Of a stretch of DNA of 64,000 nt, positions 46,721 through 59,900 are shown piece after piece. The position numbers were made by a program, and so were the translations under genes. The stretch lies in assembly GCA_015680685.1 (NCBI GenBank), contig MNCI01003975.1:1241420-1305419 (forward strand), in the 5' to 3' direction. Each line of letters begins with the position of its first letter. Positions within the stretch are counted from its first letter, which is position 1. Under the pieces are notes generated by a model. That model was not told the DNA's origin, ran no database searches, and saw nothing but the letters and a program-made list of their open reading frames with translations. The DNA comes from Gnetum montanum (taxonomy: Eukaryota; Streptophyta; Gnetopsida; Gnetales; Gnetaceae).

Positions 46721-47928
46721 AAAAAACTACAAATAAACAAGATCTGACTTTTCATAGAAGCAAATAGTAAATAATAATAATAATAACTCCTATAGCCAAC
46801 CCCAAAGATTGATAAAGAATTTCAATATCTTTAAGAGTGAAACCATAGTTTGTTTCTCTTACTTTAAATAAATGCCAAAAATATTTGAGATCTTTCTTTA
46901 TCATTTCTAATAAGCTAATTTATCTTTGACAAATTCCCTCTCAATTCAAAGTGGATTTTTATATGACTAGATAGTCTTTGGTGAATTCTAAGTCTTCAGT
47001 AAAATTCTTCATCAAGCCATTGTTAATTGTTTGTATTTTATTTTAACCTTTGGAAATATTTAGGACAGCTATACAATTAGACTTCTCAGTTGTTTTTAAA
47101 ATCTTCGTAATTTCATTTTCAAATCCACCTCCGTTTTGTCAGTTAGTCCAAAGTCTGAAGTATAAAAAGCAATTACTAAAAAGAACATTTGATGTTGCTA
47201 ACATTCTCTGGCCTGGAAAGAAGAAAATTAATTTAAGACTACCTTATGATCCTACAAAAATGAAGCCACCAAATATAAAAAATAAGCGCACACGCCTTTC
47301 TACCCCTTTAAATTCTTTGACGTAATTATTTTAACCTACTTTTAAACTACCCTTGCCAGCTCCTTTGATATATTAAGAGCTTCTTTTTGATGGCGTATCT
47401 CCAAAACACTATTTCCTTGGTGATGTTTGCAACGCTTCTGTGCATGTAGGTTACCGTTTGTTAACCCTCGGATATGCCTTCGTCTTAATGTTAACATGCA
47501 TGTTTTTCAGTTTTTTCTTTGAAATAAATCCGATGTTTCCGTTACATTCCACTGCCTCGTCAGAATGCTTCGTTACAGGCCACGAATAGAACACCAGAAT
47601 ATTACATTAAAGCATGAATAGAACAAGAGTTGGATAATTGCACAGACAAAAATTGGGACTCCCTGAGGAATGGGAAAACGTATCTTTGCCAAAAAAAAGA
47701 TTTCTAACAGCTTCTTGACGTATTTAACATGGCTGACCGTATACAAAAAGGCCATTTTGCAAACCTTGGTACAAGGAAACAAAATCATTTTCAAATTCAT
47801 CACGACCGTGTATGTTGAAGAATGCAATGTGTCTGTAAACTTTGATAGGTCATGAAGCTAATGAAACTGAAGCTCTGTTAATGATCTCACTGTTATTTTT
47901 CCAGTCTGGTTTGTTTCCATTCAGGCAT
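46721..47928. other. Region between the repeat nest and the ATR stop codon
   Basis: AT-rich, with an (AAT)n run near 46765-46786 and no supported gene. The part next to 47928 is expected to contain the 3' untranslated region of ATR (minus strand). I could not fix a polyadenylation site. Confidence 0.5.
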
Positions 47929-50900
47929 TCAGAACCAGGGCATCCACCATATATACATCTTGGCAAGGTTTTCATGTGAAACTGCTTCTGCAATCAAGCG
48001 CCTAGCTTGACCTTCCACAGAAAGAGGCAGAGACGGTGCTGCCCCAACTCCAACCACTACTCCTCGAAGCCTGGCCTCGATATTGGATATTGCCCTCTGT
48101 GTAAAAATTCACTATGGTCAAAACATGGGACATAAGATAAATGCTAAAATTTAGCATTCCACATACACCCTCCATCTTATCTTACCTGAGCAAGTGGGTT
48201 GTGAATTTCACCACTGTACGTATTGGATTTCGTCCATTCCAAAAGTGGGTCATGAATAAAGGCCTCCAGAACACTCATCAGAGTTTCACGATGAGTACGC
48301 AGAACCGACAATGTCATCTCACAAACTCTCAAATATATACCATCATAGCCAGTAATTCCTAGCCCATCTACCATATTCTGCCACAATGTCAAGTTCAGTA
48401 TTCAAATTCTTGTTAGTAATCTAAAGACTACCACAGATGAGAAAGGTGTTGGTATCATTGTCCTACAGCCATCATGGATTTTTCACTTTTTTGTGTCTAT
48501 GATATGGTAAATGTGTGGGTTATCAACAGATATTAAAATCACGACACATGTTACCTGTGTGAGTCTGAACGGCACTAGCTCAGGCTTCTGCAGCTGCAAA
48601 CCTTTATCGAAAAGGCAACTGAAATCAACATGGACACAATCTCCTGTGGTTGAATCAAACAGAATATTTTCACCATGTCTATCTCCAAGACCAACAATGT
48701 GACCAACCATAGACCAGACAGCAGTGGATCGTGCATAAGCAACCCTTGCACGGAACCAGGATGCTGGTTCAGAAAAGGTATTCATAAACCACTTATGAAA
48801 AATAGGAGGGAACATTGGAAGAATTTTAGTCTTGAACATTTCCACTTCTTGCCGACTCTTTTCATGAGCATCATAGATTTGTTTTATGGTCCCATTTGTC
48901 TTTTTTTTATCAAACTTCCCAACGGAAATGTAGAGATCTTGGAGTATATGCCTTAGACCTCGTGTGTGAAGAACCCATTCAACCATCCCACAATCTTCTT
49001 TAAATGGAATCACTGCAAAGGTCCGAATATAAAGCTTGCGCCTTCGACTTTTAGGATCTTTGGAAAGCAAAAGATTGATCATTGTGGTAAATTCCATCAT
49101 TCGGGCATCCTTTCGCAGATCATCTTTGGGTTTGCACAGAAAAGGACGGAGGCTTCCATCACTACCATGCAGAATAATCTAGCATAAAATAGCAATTGTG
49201 AGAATAGTTAGCTGGGACAAAATGCATATTGTATATACTGATGCATTTTTAGGAACTCAGGTGTTGAGAAAAAAAAGCAGCAGCACTATAGGAAATTAAA
49301 AACATTTAGACGCAGTTTTAGCTAGCCAGGCAATCAGTCGGGTATTCTTGAAAGTTGCATTCAATCACCTTTTTGGGATGCTGCAAAGATTGCAATACTT
49401 CCACTTCATCTGCAATTCCTGAAATAGTTGCATAAGTACCGCTAGAAAATGGATTGTGGGTTTTGTCCGAGATGCATGTTGCTGGTAAAGAGACCGTGAG
49501 AGCTTCCTGTACTGGCATTATTACACCAACCGGCATCATCCTCTTCAAAGCACTGAAATCACTTGATATGTTAAGGGTACGAGCTCTTGCTTCTACACCC
49601 CGAAAACATAGTTTGATCAAATGATCAATCAGATTAGAAAACTGGACAAAGATATCGTTTTCAATGTTTTCATTTCGAACAGCCCTTCTTGCGGCTTGAA
49701 TAATCTCCGCTGCAGCCTGTCGCCTCGTGGTCACAGCAGATCGAGAGACAGCTGCCATTTTCCAAAGACCTTGTTGTGGGTATGTCTGTAGAACAGCTAT
49801 GACAATCTGCTTCACCAGTTGAACAACTTCTTCATTTTGATGGCAAATTCGAGAAAGCAACTGTGATAATGCAGTGAACCATTGGTATGTAGGCAAATCT
49901 TTCAGGCAGCCACGCATCACAGTCATGACCTGAATGCAAATTAACGACATCATAAGCTAGTTGTTACAATGGTTATAAAAGTGGTTTCTCCAGTAAGAAC
50001 ATTAAAAAAAAAGTCCACGTTAAACATCAGGAACTAGTTCTACACGATACGAAATGCTAAAAAGTGATTTCACTAATGACAATGAATTGAATTAGTTGTT
50101 GAATTGTAACAAGTGCCGTCTCAGTGATACAGTAATGCAGGCAATGTAAGTCCTAACGACAATCTATGCTGCATTGTTGTGCCTATCAGTCTGACTAATG
50201 GTCAGAAGGGGAACTTTCACCCAGTGTAATCAGCTAATATTATTGGGTGTGATCAAAGCTTTTTTTTTGTAAGTGGTTCCCAGAATATATTTTCAGATAG
50301 AGATCACGAGAAAGAACTACTGTACTTGATTTTATTGCCGGCAAGAGTTGTCAAAGCATTTTCCATCTATTCATTCTGCTCTTCTTTTTCCGCATGAAGT
50401 TTAATGCGTTTCTATTTCTAGTTTTTGAACTTGATTGCATTTTTCTTCAAAGGGTTTCTTCACTGTTTATATGCTGCTATTTAACTATAGCTTTGCTACA
50501 ATGTCCTGGTTTGGAGATTTCAAAGCCTTCCAATAGTTAAATGGAGAAAATAGTACACGTTTGCAATACAGACCACTTACCTTGTTGTGGGCACGCTTCA
50601 GATCACTGCTTGGATTAGCAACTTCAGTGAACATGCTTCCAAATTGAAACCACAATGTCAATAAACGGGGCAAGGCCTGATAAAGCCGGCTATGACCCTT
50701 GTGTAAACCTTTTGCATATAACAACAGAACTTCGGAGAGCGAAGACCACCAAGGCTTTTCGTCAGTAGGCGGCTTACCCTCTGTGTTCTCTTCCTGTCTT
50801 TTCCTGACATCTGCAACTAAGTCATCATGATACTTTGCCATGAAAAAGTATGATTTCTCCCATGCAGGTAACAGTTCCTTGACTCTGACATACAGGTTTA

Positions 50901-53900
50901 TCACATCTTCTTTCTGCTTTTTACCTGTATGATGCACCCACCTTGCAAAGAGGAGAAGAGTTTTGGCTGTATCCGAACTCTTGTTTCTGCGAGCCTGAGT
51001 AGCTAATATGACCGGCTGACTTGATGGAGGAATAAACAACAGATCACTTCTAACTGCCTCTGCCGCCACGCCTAAATCTTCAGTTGGAATGTCAGCCAGA
51101 GCTCGCTGAAGTTCAGCAATAGCACGCTCACTTTTACCAGCTTCCCAATTAAGCTTTGCAAGTTCCATGTGCATATTAGCAGCTTCTGACGATTGTGCTT
51201 GTAAAATTGCTCGGCTTGCTGTTTCATAATGCCCAGAAGCCCTACATAGTTTGGCGTACTGAAACCAGCAGCTGCTTGCTTCAGAATGGTGATTGATGTC
51301 GCTAAGAATCAGTCTTCGAAGAGCCAGTATAGGCTCCCATGCCCACAAAGAAGGCTGGGTGAATTTTAAACGATCATCCCATTGTTTGATCGTACTTTCA
51401 AGATTGGGATTGGGACTATTTACATCAGACACTGATCTCATTAGATTCTCAACACTAAGAGCATAGAACTCCTCAAGTTCTTTCAACATGTGAAGCTTTA
51501 CAACAAACGGGTAAGCACGTGTGTAGGACTCCATGCCAGCTGCTGCCAAAGGTGCTAGAAGTGCGTGTCTGGTATATGTGATGTTCTCCTTAAATGAAAA
51601 ATCATCTTTCTTTTTCCAAGCTTGGAGACATTTTGCAAGATTAATATCAAAGGAAGAAGAATATTCGGTGCTATTACAACCCACACCTTCTTTATCAGCA
51701 AAAGATAAGTACTCATTCATTAACTCCCATCTGCCAAGTCTCCATGCCGCCTGTACTCCCCTCATACACCACTCTTTTTTATGTTGAGGAAATCTAGCAA
51801 CCAATCCATCCACATGGGTTACCATGGCTTGCAAATGGCACATATTTAATAAACAATTCAATACTTCTGAGTGGCGTTGAATAGATGTGGGTTCCATTTG
51901 CAATGCCTGTTCTGAACATGCCAAAGCTTCAGCCCAGTTTCCAGCCTTCTCATTTATGAGTATTTGATCTTGTAAACTGGCTGTAGTTCGCAGCCTTGCC
52001 AAGCCAAACAGGCCATCAGGCTCATCTAAGCCACTGTAGATCTCCATTAGGAAAGAAACGTCGCTATCTTCAAAAACACCGTTACTGAATGCTGCTGGAT
52101 TGAATGATCCTGATTTACTCCGGACGTGTGTCTCAAAATACAAAAGTGAACGTGCATATGCCTGGCATTTAAAAGAAGCCTCAGCTAGAGTGACTTTCGG
52201 TATAGCACTTAAAAGTTCTGATACATTATCACATTGAACTGCTATCTGATCCACTTCTGGTTGAGGTTCATCATTATGTTTTGTCTGCAAAAGCTTGGAA
52301 GAAGCAGAGCCCTGAGACTGTGAAAGAACAAGCTTTTGTTTAAGATCATCAACCCATTGTCCAAGATTGTCAAGCAACGTGAAAATAGCTTGAATGCAAA
52401 GTTCGTTCTGACCTGATGCTCCACAATCAACACCACTGTGTGGTACACCTTGACTAACAGTAACAGCCTCAACTTTACTGTCTGTGACTGCTTCTGCAAG
52501 AACAGCTAAGATTTCGTCTGTAACACTCTCTCTGGCTTCAGTTGTACCATAGCAAACAACATTGAGTACTAAATATGGAAGCAGATAAAGGGCAGTTCCC
52601 ATATCATGTCTTACAATGCCTCGACATGCATTGAAAATGTTTGCCCTTGTGCCTTGTGCCTGGGAAGTTAATTTCTTAATCCAAGAATACATCCACCGTC
52701 TAAATGACATTGAAGGGCGATATATTGCTCCACTGGAGGTTGAGAAAGCAACATTCTGAAGATGGAACTTTGAAGTTAGACATGGTGCAATAATATCCTT
52801 AATATAGTCAGAGAATCTGCTCCAGAGCTTTTCACCTCTATTGTGCTGGGTGACATCACCCAAGCTCTTTTTGTGACCTTTGGTGACTGTATCATCCACA
52901 GATGCTTGACAACCAGAATGTTTCAAAAGTTCCTGAATTGCCAAAGCAGCTGCATCTTGCACAATAGTGTCAGATGCAGCTCTAAAAACTCTAGCAAGAT
53001 GTTCATGTATCAATTCAAAAATCAGATCATCATCGGAGCATTCAATCTTGAAACGCTGGCATGTGTTTACCTGAAACTTTAGAGGATCGACTGCTCCAAT
53101 ATCTCCAAGACATTCTGCACATACTAATTTCAGCTTTTGACCAACAGTAGTCCGTGTTTCCTCTGCACATCCTTTAAGTAAAGATGTGATAAGCAAACTT
53201 ATAACATTGACATCAGAGACAACACCAGCAAGAATCATTGCATTGACATGCTCTTTATTTGCTCTTAGTAACTTTGTTAGCTCCAAAGCTGATGTATACC
53301 TGACACTTAGACTTACATGGGTGAGTCCATCAACAGATTTTTGAAGCTTCTCTCGTAAAGATAAAAATCTGTGCGCAGTTCTAAGAATTTCATTAACTCT
53401 ATCCAATCGAGGAATGTTTGGAAGCATTGGCAAGTCAACCAACTGTTCTTCTAGCAATTCCATGTTGTTCAATATCAATTGCTCAAATATCTCTACCAAC
53501 ATTTTGGAAGTCTCTGAATTTTCATTTTGTTCTCTCTCAAGAAATGGCATGAGAACAGCAACAATTTGTTGAATCACATGCTTCAGGCTTAGGGGAGATA
53601 CCTGTGCCAGTCTCTGAATAAATAAATGCAATACATGCAAACCTTTATGTTGGAGGCATTCTTTCTCAATAGCGTACATTAGCAACACCATTATTTTTGG
53701 TACAAAGGCGCTAAGATGCGGGCCAATCATTTCAATCAATTTTTCCAGACATCTCAGTGCTCGGTTCTGTAGGGATTGATCATCAACACGAAGCATTTTT
53801 GTATCAATGCAATTCAGTAGCCCAACAAAGTAGTATCGTAAAAATGAAGGAAGATCTTTTGTTCCAGTCACAAGAAGAGACACCTCTTGAATCATTTCTG

Positions 53901-56900
53901 GAATTCTTAACAGCCTTGAACTGAAGCAAATATGAAAACATAACTACTTATGACACTGTTTTAAAACGAAAAAAAAAACTAATAACTAAACATTGATCAT
54001 CATTTAACTTTTGACTCTTTAAAGCATCTAAGCATTTAGAAAAATACCGGTCTAAACGGAAGCCTTAAGCCTAGAAACTGCTACGTGAACAATAAGAATA
54101 TGTTAAACATCCTTACTTTGCATTCGCAGCATAAAGGAGACAAGTATACCACTAGGATCTAAAAGTCTGGTATGCTTTACTAACCATAGCGTTTTACCTT
54201 TCTTCAGTATTATCACTACCAGCGTAACCCATTAAGTGAACCAACTCTTCAAGAAGAACAGGTAGCACAGCAGTAAAAATCTCTCTTGTGTCGGACCCTG
54301 TCTGAGCTTCATAGAATTTCATTACAGCAATGAGTTCCTTTGCATCTGAATGGAGGAGAACATAGGATAGGACCTTGTGACACCATTCCAGAAGGAGAAC
54401 AGGCAACTTTTTATTCAACTGCTTAGCTAATTCCTGCAAAGTAGCCATGGCATGACTGCTCTTCTGTTGTGAAATCACAAGCTTAGGAAGAACCACAGGA
54501 AGCATCTGTTGGAGAAGATTTCTTACAGGTACATCCAAGACTGCCTCTGCAAATTCACTGATTATATGTGGTCGGTTTACAAGCTTTGACTTCAGGTACT
54601 CATAAAGTTCATCTCTAACACCGTGATATTTAGAAAGAATTGTACGGACACCACCCTTTTGTTGAAAGGCAGCTGCTGCATTGATTAACATAGATGCTTT
54701 TACCCTTAGCCAGACCTTTGGACAATCCAGCTGATCGATAAGAAGTGCAAATGAGAAGAAAAAAAGATAACCATTAACATCAGCCACTTTCATAACTTGT
54801 GATACAGTTTCTAATAAAGTTTCAACAACATCTGAATCATCGGCAGTGGCCAGTGCATGTTTTAATATCCCGAGTACTTTCTCTTCTTTCAGTTTTCCTT
54901 CTCTACCCTCTTCAAACAGATATTCCATCATATTCTTGTCAATGAAGTAAGGAATTTGTAAACTAAATGCTCTCCTCACAGCTTTCTTCTCAGAGACTGG
55001 CAGAATTTCAAGACATTTCATCCACACAGATTTCATGTTTGTTGGACCACTATTAGCTGCATGACAGAGCAACCGTGAAATGCTACTAATAGCAGCAACC
55101 TGGACTTTCTCTGAGGATTCATCAAAAACTAGTTCTGAAAAGAGTGAATAACATGAATTCAAAACGCTCATTATTGTCGATCCACCTTCACAGCTACCTA
55201 TTTTTAAGAACTGACATGAAGTCATCTCAATGACAAAACCTTCCAATTCTTCATTGTGCTTAGAATCACATCGAGGGCAATAAAATCCTGACAACAGAAT
55301 ATCTTTTATCCTCAAATCCATATCTGGCAAAGACTTTTGAAATACTTGGCATAAATTATCAGTTGTGTTCTCGTTTTCTAGAAGACAGCTAAAGATGCAG
55401 ATCATGCAACCAATACAGTACGACACTGTTTCCCGAACCACCTCAGATTTTTCATGTCCTAAGCTCCTGAAACACCAAAATCAAGAGAATTAGGAAAGCA
55501 TGTATTCACATTTCAGTGTTCTACAAACCAAACTATTCCTATAAACCTACTCCAATCTCTTGCAGATAGCTATGATCATGTCTTGGCCAGAGTTCAGTGC
55601 AAGTAATGGGAATGATGAAACAGCTTCTGCTCGAACAATTGCATCTGCATCTTGCAATGCAAAATCCAGCATTTCAATGCTTTTCTCTGCCACAATGTCT
55701 CCTATCTTATAGAGCATGCTCACTGCTCTACATTTTGTCTTCTCCATCAAATCAAAATGGTTCATGTATAGTGTAACTGACCATGGAATTTTGATGATAA
55801 GCATTAGGGCTTCAAGGTTCAAATTTTCTTCATTTCTTATCAACTCTACATCAGGAGCAAAGCCTGCAGCATTCATGCCAAACTGGTTTAGTATAGTTCT
55901 AATTTCTATGTCACTCTCTAACAATGTACATATTTAATTAGTTCATCTGCCTCTAGACAATCGAAGCTTACTTTGCAGGAGTAATATTCTATCCAGAGAA
56001 TCAAGAAACAAGGAGACCTGCATGATTTTAAGTGTTCCTTCCCGGCACTGGCACTCATATATAAAGAGCAGAAATTTCAGAAAAAATGCATTAAAAAGTA
56101 TATTTAATAATCAAAGACATCATATATAATCTAATAAACAAAGACCTGTTCAGATATCCATGGTAACATAGCGAAAATATGCTTGGAGATGCGCATAAAG
56201 CATGGAGTCTTTGGATATTTTGAAAAAACTTGGCAAATAATGCTTAATACTGTTAATAACTGTCTCCTTGTAGACTTCAAATCATCACTTTGTTCCAACG
56301 AATTTAGGGTACCATCAATCAAATCATGAAGGTATGCAGCGTAATAATCTCTCTCGTATTGTTCATGATTCACGTGTGCCGTTTGAATCAACATATTTGG
56401 ACAACGATCACCATAATAGTTTTCATTTTTTAATTGCGAGAAATCATCATGAATTGTCTTTATCCTCTTCACCTGTGTATCTGTGCAGTTTTCACGAGTT
56501 CTTTTCACTCTCATGGAAAAATCATTGTTTTCTATTTTTCTGTCTGATGATGTGCCACTTTCTGAACCGTGTGTTTTAATTTGACCTCCTACAATCTCCG
56601 ATCCCAATCTATCCACCACTTGTTGAAAACAGCTAATAAGTTGATTGCAAGGTTCAGAGCAAAGTAACATGCTAAAAAGAGAATCCAGCTGCCAATATTG
56701 GGGTAGACAGGTGCTTACCACACAAGCATAAGCATAACATACTGCAGCCTAACACAAGATCAACCGACAAAGAAATCAACATCTACCATGATTCAGGAGA
56801 TTCTATTTGTAAGACTAAATTTACCTTCAGCTCCTCACTACTTGTATTCTGAAATGTCTGACCAAGCACAGTTAACAGTTTATGAGATGTGTATTCAACA

Positions 56901-59900
56901 ATATGTTTAGGGCAAACAGAATACAGCGCATTAAGGCAACGACCCATGGCAGAATCATAAGCTTTTGTCCTGAAAAGACAAACAACTTCCTATCAGGTTT
57001 TAATTCCACACTGATTTCTAGCAGCAAATGGGATAATTATATTAAAGCACATAAATGCATACTCTCCCAGAAAGTTAACAACATCGTATCCGAATTTTAT
57101 TCTGTCAATAAGAAGTTACAAACTTTAACAGAAATGTTTCCAACCACGACTCGACAAAATTATCGTTGTCGCCAAAGTAACTTAAAGGATAAGATATCGC
57201 TATGTAGATTTATAATTTAAAAAAAAAAAATCATTTGCCCCTATTGGCTAAGTGAAACCCCATGCTTTCTGTGTGCTTCAAGGCTTCCGCCGAATGCTGC
57301 CATGCACAAAAGGAAAAAGAGAGAGGGAAAAAGAAATGGCATTTGGTGTCGAAAATATTCAAAGGAAAGAAAGAGAAATTCTTATAAAATAAGATGAACG
57401 GTAGAGAAAAAATGCACCCATTTCAAGGCAGTCTTATCCACAGAATAACATACACAAAATGTACGTGCACAGACAGAATCACACGTCAAACATTTCAGTT
57501 TTGTCAAGAAATTGACAAATATCAAATAGTTTCTAGAAACTCTTTCAACCTCTATACAAAACATCCTACAAAAGTGCCTGCACAGTGAGGACCAAAACAA
57601 GAAGCATTCTTTGAAATAAAGTTTCTAGGATAATCCCGGTTCTTAAAATACATCAGCATAAATAATCATAACACTTTTGCAATTAACCAAACAATTAGGT
57701 TGGACAAAAAAATAAATCAAAAGGCTCCAGAAATGATAGCATAGAAGGTACCTAAAATGGATATCGTTTTCTGCACCATAGCTTAAAATTGATGATATTG
57801 AGTGTAAAATGGTCTCCACAGGAATGATCTCAACATCCAATAATGATGATACCACATGGACGAAATCAAAGCATGCCTTCAAATACGAGAAACATAAAAG
57901 TTTTAGTACTAAGCTATCCATAGCTGTCTAGGAACATAGTTAATATTAATTTCACAGTTCAGTTCAATGTTATTGGTTTACAAAAGTGCACACTTTTGGT
58001 CAGCAAAGAGATACCATGAAATTCAGAATAATTTTGATCCTTCTTTACAAACAGACAGAAAAAACGTAAAAAGGAGAATTTACTAACCCTTTGCAATGCA
58101 CTGTTTCCATATGCCAAGAAGCTACAAATTACTGAAACAAATGAGGAGCTAACAAGACCTTCTACTTGAAGCCTAGTTTCAGCAACGCATTTACTCAGCA
58201 AGTTTACAATCCAGTAAGCAAACAACTGCCAGCGTGTCTCACCTGTAAGATCAATAAGGATACCTGGGCCATCTGGGGGTTGTGACCAAGAAGGCAGACA
58301 TGCAAAAGGACTGGAAGTATCATCCTTATACACTTCCAAAAAAGAATTTCTGAAGCATATTAGAGATAAAGCAGTTGAGATGGTAAAGGAGGATTCAGTT
58401 GCATAAAAGGATGCAACCGACAACAGATCTGCAACAATGTATGAACTAAAACCATCAGTTGAACAAACGTGTGTAACATATAGTGTTAAGATTCAATAAT
58501 AATTTATTTATGTTAGGTTTCCTAGATCACCTTCAGCCAATATCATGGCATCCAAAAGGAACCAGCGATAAGCTAGACAATCTCCTGTACTGAGAAGCAA
58601 CAAGAGAGCTGTCATTGTTTCATGAAGCAAATCATGCTGAGATCTGCATATCCAAGCAGAAGCTATACCTTTAGATAGTCGGAAAATTATGAAGATACAA
58701 AACTATCAAAACAACCAATTCCAATGTTAAAATTGTCAATAACTAGAATAAGGTATGAAGTAAAGACCGTGTTGACAACATCAGCTAGCCAGTGTTTGAA
58801 ACACTCTCTTAAACTTCAAACATTACTACTTTTTTCTCGTTATCGATTATTAATGTTTGAAATAAAGGTCCATAGGACTAGACAGACTTTGTTATGCAAG
58901 GTTTAAAGAAATAAGGTTAGGAAAAAAGTCAAACCGTGAAGTTAATAACAGAACGATTCACGGTTGACATAGAATATCATAAGTATGATATGATAGATGA
59001 TGGTTAAATATTGAATTACATATAAAACATTAGTGCATGTCACAATAACAGCACATTGACAGTTTATAAAAAAACGCTAGGTAAAAACCGTCGTATAACA
59101 TTCTCACAATTAGTATCATGACAATCCAAACATAACTATGAGTTTACAATCACATAATACTGAGGCCCAAAGACTGTAATGTGACTGTAAAGCGCTTGTG
59201 CTCAATATATTCTCTAGAACAGCATATAGTATGGTAGCGTGTGTGTCTGAAGACAAAGCTTTCTAAGGTGCTCTTATATCTCTCTTAAGAAGAATAGTAC
59301 ATGACTGTATACAAAACAACACTCCTTTTTATAACAACCATATAATTAATCATGTAAACTGCATTACGTTTATACATCTTCTTAACATAACATGACATGT
59401 TGAGGTTGCCAAACACCTTGACTCTTAACAATTAAGAAAGCTCCAATAATCAATTTTCATAACATAACACAAACAACTAGATGAATTTTCTTGATTATTT
59501 ATCAACATTTTTCATATAACAGGCTTAGAATTTAGAAAGTATAGAAAGTATTGCACCAAGTTTGAATTAGACACATAAAATTACGCATTGCTCAAGTAAG
59601 GTCAAAAAAGTTTTGGGTGATGAGTGCAAATATCATTATGAACATTTATATACTCATTGCAACATTGTAACAGCAACAATCTTAATTCCTGTAGCCCCTA
59701 ATTTTGGGGACATTAAAAAAATCTCAATGATGCAATTTATGTGATGGTTGAAATCATTGACAGTTACTAACGTCCTTCTTGGAACAATACCTTCAATCAA
59801 CAATATCGATGTGGTTTAAGATAATGAAGTAAGAAAGAAAACCAGATTAAAAAAAGGCTTATCAAAGTTTCAAGTTCAATATGGGCCAGTTATCGCTTAT

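Noticed and set aside
46860-47325. Copia-like pol remnant or small gene (91-codon frame at 47050)
   Set aside because: No polymerase or integrase motif and no recognisable protein family could be read on either strand.
51533-51787. Plus-strand open frame within ATR exon 11
   Set aside because: It is a shadow of the conserved ATR coding strand.
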